Shown: positions 1 to 6,658 of the stretch, one piece after another
Numbering within the stretch: position 1 is the first letter of the stretch
Layout of the letters: every line of letters begins with the position of its first letter
Source: Dehalococcoidia bacterium
Lineage (GTDB): Bacteria; Chloroflexota; Dehalococcoidia; UBA1151; UBA1328
NCBI GenBank assembly: GCA_030745955.1
Contig: JASLNQ010000003.1
Coordinates: 7,266 to 21,209 of the forward strand
Length of the DNA: 13,944 nucleotides
Direction of reading: 5' to 3'
The notes under the pieces: model-generated
Databases searched by the model: none
What the model saw: the letters and a program-made list of their open reading frames with translations, nothing else
Told to the model about the DNA's origin: nothing
Made by a program: the position numbers and the translations under genes

Positions 1-805
1 CGTTCAGGGATTCTTTCGTATCGCGAGCCACTCCGACGATGCGCGGCACACCGCCATAGCGTTGGATAGCGGCTGCGATCGTGTAGGCGTTCGAGTTGTA
101 GATCCTGCCGGGCTGTAGCTTTTCACCGGGCTCGATCAGTTCGTCGCCGGTGGAGATGATTGCCACGACGGGCCGCCTGACCACTGGTATTTCATCATTA
201 CCGAGTGATGCGATCACACCGATGTCTGCGAAGCCGAGGACCTTGCCATCGGGGATCACGACTTCGCCCTGCTTGATGTCCTCACCGGGCATTCGGACGT
301 TTGCGCCCGGTCCCGGGGCGGTCCTGATACGGATGGTGTCGATTTCGTTGCCCTGCTGATTTCGTTCGGTTTCGTCGGTATCTTCGAACGGGACCACGGC
401 CTCGGTGCCTTCCGGGACGGGTGCGCCAGTCATGATGCGGACCGCAGTGCCGTCGGTAAGCGGGCGATCCGGAATCTCCCCGGCGGCAACGGTACCGGCG
501 ACGGTCAATTCGATGGGTTGTTCGGCCGATGCGTCCTGTATGTCGGCGAGCCGCACCGCGTATCCGTCCATTGCGGAGTTTCTGAATGGTGGTACGTCGA
601 CCGCCGAACGCAGGTCACCGGCGAGCGAGCGGCCAACCGCATCGAGAAGAGGGGCTGACTCGGCGGGTAGCACGGTGAAGTATGAGAGGACGAGGTCCAG
701 CGCTTCTTCGACGCTGAGTGCATCGGGATCTGGCGGGTGGTGGGAGTCGTGGTCGTGCCCGGGTGGGTGGACGTGGCCAGTAGTGTGGTGGTGCGTCTCG
801 GACAT
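1..805 (-). CDS. moeA: Molybdopterin molybdenumtransferase MoeA, C-terminus cut by window edge
   Basis: MoeA inserts molybdate (or tungstate) into adenylylated molybdopterin, the last step of Mo/W cofactor synthesis in the cytoplasm. Translating the minus strand from ATG 805 gives 268 residues with no stop. Visible are the family signature PPFRNSAMDGYAVR (about residues 70-83), RIMTGAPVPEGTEAVVP, the GEDIKQGE segment and ISTGDELIEPG with IYNSN, which begins the MoCF/MogA-like domain. MoeA is usually about 400 residues, so roughly the last third lies outside the window. The start is 7 bases after the tupC stop, so it is the distal gene of the tupABC operon. Oddity: the first 23 residues hold 9 histidines (HHH, HVH, HDHDSHH), an extension not typical of MoeA. 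The next upstream in-frame context is the tupC end, so this start is well placed. Family assignment is very secure; whether the substrate is Mo or W is inferred only from the neighbouring transporter. Confidence 0.95.
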   Translation of the reverse strand, partial: MSETHHHTTGHVHPPGHDHDSHHPPDPDALSVEEALDLVLSYFTVLPAESAPLLDAVGRSLAGDLRSAVDVPPFRNSAMDGYAVRLADIQDASAEQPIELTVAGTVAAGEIPDRPLTDGTAVRIMTGAPVPEGTEAVVPFEDTDETERNQQGNEIDTIRIRTAPGPGANVRMPGEDIKQGEVVIPDGKVLGFADIGVIASLGNDEIPVVRRPVVAIISTGDELIEPGEKLQPGRIYNSNAYTIAAAIQRYGGVPRIVGVARDTKESLN

Positions 806-812
806 CGATCGT

Positions 813-2012
813 TCAGTCCCGCTGAGAGGATTGGTGGTTGCCGGTGGAAGGCCCGGTTGGAACATCTTGCCCCGGTTCACCCGCGACCGGCAATGACACC
901 GGAGTGAGGGATATGCGCTCGCGGCTGCGCTGGATGACATGCGGGGCACCCGTTTGAAACACGGCCAGCACCGGCATGCCCGGTGTTGCCTGCATGGACA
1001 TGAGCGACTGTTGTGTGGTGATGCTGACGAGCGGGAATCCGCAATCGACGACGACACGGGCCTGGCCACCGAACGGCATGATCGCCGTGATGCGCCCCTG
1101 CAGGCGGTTGGTGGTGCCGTGATAGGCCTGGCCTTCGACCGGCTTTTCGAGCTGAATTGTCTCGGGGCGGAGGCCCAGCAGCAGGAAATCTCCCTGCCGG
1201 TTGGCACCGACCAGAGTTATCTCCGCCCTCCCCACGACGGCTGCGGCCAGCCCGCCGGATGCCTCGACGACGCGGGCCGTGAACACGTTTTCCATGCCCA
1301 CAAACGAGGCCACTTCCTGGGAGTTCGGACGGTAGAAGACATCGTAAGAACTACCGATCTGCTGCATGCCGCCGTCCATCAGCACGGCAAGCTCATCGCC
1401 GAGGGTTTGCGCCTCTGTCCGGTTGTGGGTCACGAAAAGCGTGGCGGTCTGGACGTCCCGAAGGATCTTCCAGAGATCGTTGTGGAGCGCGAGGCGCGTC
1501 GGTTCGTCGAGTGCGGCGAACGGCTCGTCGAGCAGGAGGAGGTCCGGCTCGAGCACAAGGCCGCGGGCGATGCTGGCACGCTGGGCCTCGCCACCGGACA
1601 GTTCACGCGCATTTCGGTCGGCGAGGTGGGCGATGCCGAGTCGTTCGAGCCACTCGTCTACGCGCCATTTCACCTCGCTGCCCGCGATGCCACGGAACTT
1701 CAGACCGGTCGCCACGTTGTCCCAGGTCGAGGTGTTTCTGAGGAACGGCTGCTGCATCACGACCGCCAACCGCCGACGCCGGAGCAGGTCCTGCCTGCCA
1801 TTACCGGTGGTTTCACCGTGATGGAGCACGACGCCGCGGGTGGGTTGTTCGAGAAGCGCGATTACGCGCAGCAGGGTGCTTTTGCCGGCGCCGTTCGGGC
1901 CGATGACGGTCAGGGTTTTGCCGGTTTCGAGTTCGAGGTGCTCCACGTCGAGCACGGTGCGATCGCCGCGTTCGACCTGTATTCCACGTAGTTCAACGAC
2001 GGGAGCGGTCAT
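813..2012 (-). CDS. tupC: Tungstate ABC transporter ATP-binding protein
   Basis: This is the cytoplasmic ATPase that drives tungstate (or molybdate) uptake with TupB and TupA. The 399-residue protein shows Walker A GPNGAGKST (38-46), a Q-loop at MQQPF (Q88), the ABC signature LSGGEAQ (138-144), Walker B LLLLDEP (158-164) and the switch histidine in FVTHN (H196). After residue 240 comes an extra C-terminal region of about 150 residues with LLGLRPETIQL and ITAIMPFGGQARVVVDCG, consistent with a TOBE/Mop-like oxyanion-regulatory domain, then a low-complexity Pro/Gly/Ser tail. Its ATG overlaps the tupB stop by 4 bases (ATGA type), which indicates translational coupling. moeA follows 7 bases after its stop. 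The ATPase alone does not fix the substrate; the tungstate call rests on TupA and TupB next to it. Confidence 0.93.
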   Translation of the reverse strand: MTAPVVELRGIQVERGDRTVLDVEHLELETGKTLTVIGPNGAGKSTLLRVIALLEQPTRGVVLHHGETTGNGRQDLLRRRRLAVVMQQPFLRNTSTWDNVATGLKFRGIAGSEVKWRVDEWLERLGIAHLADRNARELSGGEAQRASIARGLVLEPDLLLLDEPFAALDEPTRLALHNDLWKILRDVQTATLFVTHNRTEAQTLGDELAVLMDGGMQQIGSSYDVFYRPNSQEVASFVGMENVFTARVVEASGGLAAAVVGRAEITLVGANRQGDFLLLGLRPETIQLEKPVEGQAYHGTTNRLQGRITAIMPFGGQARVVVDCGFPLVSITTQQSLMSMQATPGMPVLAVFQTGAPHVIQRSRERISLTPVSLPVAGEPGQDVPTGPSTGNHQSSQRD

Positions 2013-2707
2013 CGGATACGGCTCCGTTGCTGCAGCACGGTGAGCGCGACGATCACGCCGAAGGCCAGCACGAGAAGGATCACGCTGAGTGCGATGGCGG
2101 TCCCGAACTCGCCTTTTCCAGATTCGAGAACGGTGGCAGTGGTGAGCACCCTGGTTTCACCCTTGATGTTGCCCCCGACCATCATCACGGCACCGACTTC
2201 AGATATCGCGCCGCCGAAGCCCGCCATGATCGCGGTGAGCAGGGGCAGCCTGGCTTCCTGCACGACGGCTTTCATGACCTGGAACCTTGATGCGCCGAGA
2301 CCGAGGAGCTGGAGACGGAGCTGGGGGTCGATCTGGGCGATGGCGGCCATGGAGAAGCCGGTAATGATCGGGAAGGCGATGATCACCTGGGCCGCGATCA
2401 TGGCCCAGGGCGTGTACAGGATGTTCAGGCCGCCAAGCGGTCCGCTGCGCCAGAGCAGGATCATTACGAAGAGGCCCACGACGACGGGGGGTGCGCCCAT
2501 GCCGGTGTGGACCATGCTCAGGAACACACTGCGGCCGGGGAAGCGCCAGGTGCCCAGCAACGCCCCGAGGGGCACGCCGAGGAGCAGGCTGATGAGTGTG
2601 GCGGTGCCGGAGACGCGCACGGTGGCCCAGAGGATGGTCATCACCTCGGGGTCACCGTGAACGATAAGCCAGAACGCCTGGCGTATGCCTTCCCAGATAA
2701 GGTCCAT
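2009..2707 (-). CDS. tupB: Tungstate ABC transporter permease
   Basis: This is the inner-membrane channel subunit of the tungstate importer, 232 residues, the usual size for TupB. Several hydrophobic segments are visible (about 26-50, 65-88, 98-120, 155-178 and 200-226). The cytoplasmic loop contacting TupC carries LGASRFQVMKAVVQEARLP followed by GFGGAISEVGAVMMVGGNI and TRVLTTATVLESG. That combination is characteristic of the TupB subgroup rather than of ModB or CysT permeases. The ATG lies 2 bases after the tupA stop, and the stop overlaps the tupC start, so the three genes form one tightly packed transcript. Nothing looks truncated or shifted. Confidence 0.94.
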   Translation of the reverse strand: MDLIWEGIRQAFWLIVHGDPEVMTILWATVRVSGTATLISLLLGVPLGALLGTWRFPGRSVFLSMVHTGMGAPPVVVGLFVMILLWRSGPLGGLNILYTPWAMIAAQVIIAFPIITGFSMAAIAQIDPQLRLQLLGLGASRFQVMKAVVQEARLPLLTAIMAGFGGAISEVGAVMMVGGNIKGETRVLTTATVLESGKGEFGTAIALSVILLVLAFGVIVALTVLQQRSRIR

Positions 2708-2709
2708 GG

Positions 2710-3618
2710 TCAGCGCACCAGTTCCGTTTCAATCTTGCCCGCATCGGGTATGAAAAGCGGTTCTCCGAACCTGTCGACACCGAACTTTTCGATGAGGGTC
2801 TGCGCCCGGGAAGATAGCAAATATTCAGCCCAGGCTTTGCCGCCTGCCGTGTTGACGCGGGAGAACCGGTCGCCGTTGAGCTGCAACACGGAGTAGATGT
2901 TCAGGAGCGCGGGGTCGGCACCGAGGACGGGCACGAGGTCGAGGCCGCTCTTGAGGGCCAGGTAGGTGCCGGTATCGGAGAGGGTGTAGGCAGCTTTTTC
3001 GGAGGCGATGCGGAGTGTGGCCCCCATTCCCTGTCCCGTCTCCTGGTACCAGCCGCCTCCCGGGGTGACACCGGCAGATTCCCAGAGTGATTTTTCCATT
3101 TTGTTTGTGCCCGAGTCGTCGCCGCGCGATACGAACAGGGCTCCAGCATCGGCGATGGAGCGCATGGCATTCGAGGCAGAGGTGGCGATGGCGACGCGTC
3201 CCGGGTCGGCGTCCGGGCCGACGATCAGGAAGAAGTTGTGCATTACGAGGGAGCGTTTTGTAACTACGCCGGATTCCACGAGAGTTTTTTCTGCAGCGGG
3301 GGCGTGGACGAGTAGCACGTCGGCTTCGCCACGCTCGGCCATGGCGAGTGCCTTGCCGGTGCCGACGGCGATGGGCTTGATGTTGAATTTCGACTGAGAT
3401 TCGAAGTCGGGTACCAGGACGTCGAGGAGGCCGGAGTCGTTGGTGCTGGTCGTGGTGGCGAGAACGACGTCGGTCTCACGTGAGGAACCGCAGGCCACGA
3501 GGGAGAGCAGGGAGAGCAGGCTGGCGAGAACTGCGGTGATAACGGGCGGGCGCGCAAGCTGTCGACGAAGTTTGAAAAACGTCGCTTTTCCGTATGCGTT
3601 ACCGGTAGTTTCGTCCAT
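2710..3618 (-). CDS. tupA: Tungstate-binding lipoprotein of ABC transporter
   Basis: This is the extracytoplasmic solute-binding protein that captures tungstate and delivers it to TupB. From ATG 3618 it has 302 residues. It opens with a basic stretch (KLRRQLARPP), then a hydrophobic segment ending in a lipobox LVAC (C43), so it is predicted to be a lipid-anchored exported protein. The mature part starts with ATTTSTNDSGLLD (54-66), the oxyanion-binding TTTS motif of TupA-type proteins. Further family blocks are GTGKALAMAERGEADVLLVH, MHNFFLIVGP, SRGDDSGTNKME and YTLSDTGTYLA. The frame stays open upstream to 3807, but those 63 extra residues are Arg-rich and would sit in front of the signal peptide, so I chose the internal ATG. 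No strong ribosome binding site is visible before it. It is the first gene of tupABC-moeA, transcribed divergently from the small membrane gene at 3857. Confidence 0.93.
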   Translation of the reverse strand: MDETTGNAYGKATFFKLRRQLARPPVITAVLASLLSLLSLVACGSSRETDVVLATTTSTNDSGLLDVLVPDFESQSKFNIKPIAVGTGKALAMAERGEADVLLVHAPAAEKTLVESGVVTKRSLVMHNFFLIVGPDADPGRVAIATSASNAMRSIADAGALFVSRGDDSGTNKMEKSLWESAGVTPGGGWYQETGQGMGATLRIASEKAAYTLSDTGTYLALKSGLDLVPVLGADPALLNIYSVLQLNGDRFSRVNTAGGKAWAEYLLSSRAQTLIEKFGVDRFGEPLFIPDAGKIETELVR

Positions 3619-3789
3619 CAGCGCTAATGGTCCATTTTCTTCGTAGTTGAGCGCACGGATTCCGTAGTTCGGGCCGGACGCGTGAAAACGGTACCAGATC
3701 GAACGCCGGCGTCGTGTCGTTTGGGGGATTCGTTCGCATGCGGCGATGAGCCGCGTATGTCGGTGAGAGTTCGAGTTGTTTTCACCTTG

Positions 3790-3809
3790 CCCGGCACCTC
3801 CCGGCACCG
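3790..3809. repeat. Tandem 10-bp direct repeat upstream of tupA
   Basis: Two head-to-tail decamers, CCCGGCACCT (3790-3799) and CCCGGCACCG (3800-3809), differ only at the last base. They lie about 170 bases before the tupA start in the divergent region. Adjacent 10-bp direct repeats place two identical faces one helical turn apart, which suits a dimeric regulator, but no known operator was recognised. Confidence 0.4.
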
Positions 3810-3844
3810 GTCGAATTGGGGGTGCGCGCTGGGGTTCGTGGTCA

Positions 3845-3850
3845 TATGAT
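3845..3850 (+). promoter_or_regulatory. Candidate -10 box, leaderless start of small membrane gene
   Basis: TATGAT matches the TATAAT consensus at 5 of 6 positions and ends 6 bases before the GTG start at 3857. Transcription from it would begin at or next to the start codon, giving a leaderless mRNA. That would fit the lack of a ribosome binding site there. No clear -35 box was seen. Confidence 0.35.
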
Positions 3851-3856
3851 CGTTAG

Positions 3857-4198
3857 GTGATGTTCCAGTTCATTGGCAGAAGACGACCGGCAGTTGCAGG
3901 CCTGATTATCGGCGGGGCGGTTGGCCTGATAGCCGCGCTTGGCTACGGATTGACGGGCGCGTGGCTGTGTACCGGCATACGTGCGTGCCCGGCGAGCTGG
4001 CAGCCGTTCGCGCTGGTGTCGTCGATTATCTTCGCGGTAGTTACGGTGATCGGCGTATTCGTGGCCATTGTGGGTGCGAGGTTGTACAGGATCTTCGATA
4101 CGGCGCTGGGAACGGAAAATGCTGTCACCACGATCATCCCGGCGAGTCGTGCCGAGGCTGCGATCACTCCTGCCGACCAGCATGAGGCTGATTCGTAG
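3857..4198 (+). CDS. Small two-helix membrane protein of unknown function
   Basis: The predicted protein has 113 residues. A short basic N-terminus (GRRRP, 7-11) precedes a Gly/Ala-rich hydrophobic helix (about 12-35). A short loop with two cysteines (C38, C44) follows, then a second strongly hydrophobic helix (about 51-73) and a polar C-terminal tail of about 35 residues ending in charged residues. This predicts an integral inner-membrane hairpin with both ends in the cytoplasm. I do not recognise a family. The start is GTG 3857 or the adjacent ATG 3860; a -10-like TATGAT sits just upstream, so translation may be leaderless. It is divergent from the tup operon and is followed by 290 bases before lpdA. 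The hydrophobic pattern with clean helix boundaries supports real coding; function is open. Confidence 0.65.
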   Translation: MMFQFIGRRRPAVAGLIIGGAVGLIAALGYGLTGAWLCTGIRACPASWQPFALVSSIIFAVVTVIGVFVAIVGARLYRIFDTALGTENAVTTIIPASRAEAAITPADQHEADS

Positions 4199-4344
4199 GT
4201 CGTGCCTGTTTCGTTCGGGGGCTGCGATGCCGATGCGGTCATCGAAATGAGAATCGAGCGGGTGCGTTCCCCAGCGTTTCGTGACCGGAACATCGTGAAC
4301 TGATTTCCGGCTTGCGGGTTCGTTCGCCGGGGGCCGGCTGCACG

Positions 4345-4350
4345 TATAAT
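4345..4350 (+). promoter_or_regulatory. Perfect -10 box in the lpdA leader
   Basis: TATAAT occurs 138 bases before the lpdA ATG in the 290-base gap 4199-4488. No good -35 is placed 16-18 bases upstream (GTTCGC occupies that position). If used, lpdA would have a leader of about 130 nt, which contains a 6-bp hairpin CACCGG/CCGGTG at 4428-4445. Otherwise I see nothing structured in this gap. Confidence 0.4.
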
Positions 4351-4488
4351 TTTGCGATTGATTTCGCAGGTTGTGGCGGGTTGCAGCATCGTTTTCGTTC
4401 GTGTGGCCCCAGCTGCATTTTTATGCCCACCGGGTCCATCCGGTGCCCGTTCCGGTCAATCCCAAGCAAGTCCCAGGATAAAAAACGT

Positions 4489-5898
4489 ATGGCAGAAACC
4501 AACTTTGATCTCGTTGTCATCGGTGCGGGTCCCGGCGGATACCACGCTGCGATCAGGGGCGCCCAGCTGGGTTTGAGCGTGGCAGTTGTGGAGAAAGACG
4601 ACGGCACTGGTATTGGTGGGCTCGGCGGCGTTTGCCTGAACTGGGGTTGCATTCCATCGAAGTCGCTGTTGAAGAACGCCGAGGTCGTGAACCACCTGAG
4701 CCACGCCGAGGACTGGGGCATCGAGGTCGGCGAGTGGTCGGCGAGCATGAGCAAGGCGGTCGATCGGAGTCGAAAAGTTTCAAAGGCGCTCACGAACGGG
4801 ATTGGATTCCTGCTCAAGAAGAACAAGATCACGCTCGTTCAGGGCAAGGCGACCCTGAAGTCGTCGACCCAGGTGGACGTTGAGGGCGGCGAAACGCTGA
4901 CCGCGAAGAACATCGTGGTTGCCACGGGTGCGCGGGCGCGGAGCCTGCCGGGGCTGGAGATCGACGGCACCAACATCATCACTTCCCGCCATGCCCTCGA
5001 ACTCCGGGAGCAACCCGGGGCGCTGGCGATCATTGGCGCTTCGGCGATCGGCTGCGAGTTTGCTTACTACTTCAATTCGTATGGCGTGAACGTGATGCTG
5101 TTCGAGATGCTTAATCACCTGGTGCCACGTGAGGACGAGGAGGTTTCGGTCGAGCTGGAGCGACAGTTCGGCAGGCAGGGAATCGAGTTCGCCGTTTCAG
5201 CGAGTGTTTCGGGTGTCGAGGAGAGGGACGGCCGGCTGGCGGTGCAATACGAGGCGGGCGGCGAAAAGCAGGAGTTCGTTTGCGACAAGGTGCTGCTGGG
5301 TGTCGGTGTGCAACCGAATACGGACGGTATCGGGCTGGAGAACGTGGGGATCGAGACGTACGGTCCCGGTTTTATCGAGGTGGATGGCAACATGCGCACG
5401 AACGTAGGCGGTGTGTATGCGGTGGGCGATGTGAACGGGAAACTTGCACTTGCGCACGTTGCGTTCGACCAGGGCGTGGTGGCGGCCGAGACGATCGCGG
5501 GTCATGAGACGACGCCGATTGACGATTACACGAATATGCCGCGCTGCACGTACTGCCAGCCCCAGATTGCGTCGATCGGGCTTACCGAGGCGCAGGCCCG
5601 CGAGCAGGGCTTGAACGTGAAGATCGGCAAGGTGCCGTTCGGAGTTGCGGGAAAGTCGGTGGCGATTGGGGAGTCGCAGGGGTTCGCGAAGGTGCTGATC
5701 GATGACGATACGGGCGAGGTGATCGGTGCTCATGTGATCGGTCCGGAGGCGACGGAACTGATCGCTGAGATCGGGATGCTGCAGATGCTTGAGGGTACGA
5801 ACCTCGAGCTGCACAAGATGACGCATGCCCATCCGACGCTGTCAGAGGCCCTGAAGGAAGCAGGAGCGGCCGTGACAAACGAGGCAATCCACTTCTAG
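4489..5898 (+). CDS. lpdA: Dihydrolipoamide dehydrogenase (E3)
   Basis: This FAD/NAD-dependent enzyme reoxidises dihydrolipoamide in 2-oxoacid dehydrogenase complexes or the glycine cleavage system. From ATG 4489 it has 469 residues, the normal length. It shows the FAD motif GAGPGGYHAAIRGAQLG (12-28), the redox disulfide GGVCLNWGCIPSK (C49, C54), ATGARARSLPG, the NAD-domain motif IIGASAIGCEFA (181-192), the second FAD motif YAVGDVNG, MPRCTYCQPQIASIGLTEA in the interface domain, and the catalytic HPTLSE near the C-terminus (H448, E453). The frame is open upstream to 4312, but homology begins at the chosen ATG, and AGGA (4475-4478) lies 10 bases before it. Odd point: the NAD-binding loop has Ser185 where GxGxxG is expected. 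No E1 or E2 genes are adjacent, so its partner complex is encoded elsewhere. The stop codon runs directly into an intergenic hairpin repeat. Confidence 0.95.
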   Translation: MAETNFDLVVIGAGPGGYHAAIRGAQLGLSVAVVEKDDGTGIGGLGGVCLNWGCIPSKSLLKNAEVVNHLSHAEDWGIEVGEWSASMSKAVDRSRKVSKALTNGIGFLLKKNKITLVQGKATLKSSTQVDVEGGETLTAKNIVVATGARARSLPGLEIDGTNIITSRHALELREQPGALAIIGASAIGCEFAYYFNSYGVNVMLFEMLNHLVPREDEEVSVELERQFGRQGIEFAVSASVSGVEERDGRLAVQYEAGGEKQEFVCDKVLLGVGVQPNTDGIGLENVGIETYGPGFIEVDGNMRTNVGGVYAVGDVNGKLALAHVAFDQGVVAAETIAGHETTPIDDYTNMPRCTYCQPQIASIGLTEAQAREQGLNVKIGKVPFGVAGKSVAIGESQGFAKVLIDDDTGEVIGAHVIGPEATELIAEIGMLQMLEGTNLELHKMTHAHPTLSEALKEAGAAVTNEAIHF

Positions 5899-5990
5899 TG
5901 CCATTGGCACGTTTACTGAGGTCGCGAGGCGACGTTTTCTGAGATGTCGGGAGGGGTTGGCCGGGTTGTCAGCGGGAGCTTCAGAGGGGT
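5898..5990 (+). repeat. Tandem hairpin repeat units plus GT-rich tail, after lpdA
   Basis: Two 23-base units lie head to tail. Unit one (5898-5920) is GTGCC-ATT-GGCAC followed by GTTTACTGAG. Unit two (5921-5943) is GTCGC-GAG-GCGAC followed by GTTTTCTGAG. Both arms of the stem changed together between the units, preserving pairing. A tail of about 45 bases with GGGTTGGCCGGGTTGT and GGAGCTTC follows. The first base of unit one is the last base of the lpdA TAG. Other copies lie at 6013, 7765, 9178, 11372 and 13400, all in the same orientation. Confidence 0.85.
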
Positions 5991-6012
5991 AGTTGGGTCA
6001 CTTTTTGGGGCG

Positions 6013-6075
6013 TGGCACGTTTTCTGAGAGGTCGGTGGGGGTTGGCCGGGTGGTGGGGTAGTGCTTCGGCGAGGG
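6013..6075 (+). repeat. Hairpin repeat, degenerate left arm, with tail
   Basis: The right arm TGGCAC (6013-6018) is followed by GTTTTCTGAG (6019-6028) and the tail GAGGTCGGTGGGGGTTGG through TGCTTCGG. The left arm GTGCC is not recognisable just upstream. The tail matches the one at 5944-5990 and 7788-7833 closely, so this is a decayed copy adjacent to the lpdA-proximal pair. It lies downstream of both lpdA (plus) and the GNAT gene (minus). Confidence 0.75.
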
Positions 6076-6126
6076 CGTTCGGATAGCGTAATCCTGCTGG
6101 AAGGTCGGCATAACTACGGCTCGCTG

Positions 6127-6615
6127 TTAGATCGTCCTGTAGTACTGCACAGATGGCAGCGCGTGTGAGAATCCTGCCTTTTCGTATGCCCGTCGTGCGG
6201 AGGCGTGGGAAGCATCGGCACCGGTACCCACGGTTACGCACTTCATTCCGGCTTCTCTCATTCTGTCGAGCACGTATTCGTACATCAGTGTGCCGAGTCC
6301 ACGGCCCTGGTGGCCCGGTTCCACGGCGTTATTGCCGATCTCTCCGATCTGCGTGGCGCGGTCCATCTGTGCGGTGATGAACCCTGCTACTTCACCGTCT
6401 TCCTCGGCAACCCACACCCGAATCCCGCTGTCGTCCCGGCACTCGACTGCCACCTGGCGCCGCTTGGCGGATTCCCAGTCCGGATGAACGAGGTCGAACA
6501 GGGCTGGCCCGAGGATGTCCCGGTAGGATTCGAACACCGGAACCCAGGCCGCCGCCGCGATATCGAGCACTCTATTCAGATCTGTTTCGCGGAACAGCCT
6601 GATTTGTGCGGCCAT
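6127..6615 (-). CDS. GNAT family N-acetyltransferase
   Basis: This is a predicted cytoplasmic acetyl-CoA-dependent N-acetyltransferase of 162 residues, one GNAT domain. The N-terminal strand-helix IRLFRETDLNRVLDIAAAAW is typical of the fold. VWVAEEDGEVAGFI forms the central strands, NNAVEPGHQGRGLGTLMYEY holds the acetyl-CoA pyrophosphate loop (Q/R-x-x-G-x-G, HQGRGLG at 102-108), and ASARRAYEKAGF is the motif B region. The start is ATG 6615 because AAGGAG (6624-6629 on the minus strand) sits 8 bases before it; a GTG at 6624 would overlap that site. The gene is 43 bases downstream of the CDF exporter on the same strand and is probably cotranscribed with it. The acceptor substrate cannot be told from sequence. 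Confidence 0.88.
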   Translation of the reverse strand: MAAQIRLFRETDLNRVLDIAAAAWVPVFESYRDILGPALFDLVHPDWESAKRRQVAVECRDDSGIRVWVAEEDGEVAGFITAQMDRATQIGEIGNNAVEPGHQGRGLGTLMYEYVLDRMREAGMKCVTVGTGADASHASARRAYEKAGFSHALPSVQYYRTI

Positions 6616-6658
6616 TTCTTGCACTCCTTTCCGGTGGGTTGTTCACCGATACCGGGGG

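Larger units (their letters stand above)
3619..3856. promoter_or_regulatory. Divergent intergenic control region of the tup operon
   Basis: These 238 bases lie between the divergent starts of tupA (minus) and the small membrane gene (plus). They should hold the tup-moeA promoter. I did not find a convincing molybdenum-cofactor riboswitch, a B12-type box or a ModE-type palindrome. The only ordered element seen is the tandem repeat at 3790-3809 and a near-consensus -10 box facing the plus-strand gene. This is a positional inference, not a motif match. Confidence 0.4.

Noticed and set aside
405..896. Plus-strand open frame of 163 codons opposite moeA
   Set aside because: The minus strand encodes an unmistakable MoeA; the plus frame is Ser/Arg/Gly-rich with no family features.
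939..1991. Plus-strand open frame of 350 codons opposite tupC
   Set aside because: It lies wholly antisense to a complete ABC ATPase, and its His/Gly/Arg-rich composition is typical of an antisense shadow in GC-rich DNA.
3619..3807. 63-residue N-terminal extension of TupA
   Set aside because: Arg-rich sequence ahead of a signal peptide and lipobox is implausible; ATG 3618 gives a normal lipoprotein.
3619..3856. Moco/W riboswitch or B12 riboswitch upstream of tupA
   Set aside because: Some GGTGCCGGGAGG-type similarity on the minus strand, but the defining boxes and pairing were not found.
5898..6075. CRISPR array
   Set aside because: Units abut without spacers or are irregularly spaced, and copies are dispersed singly between genes.
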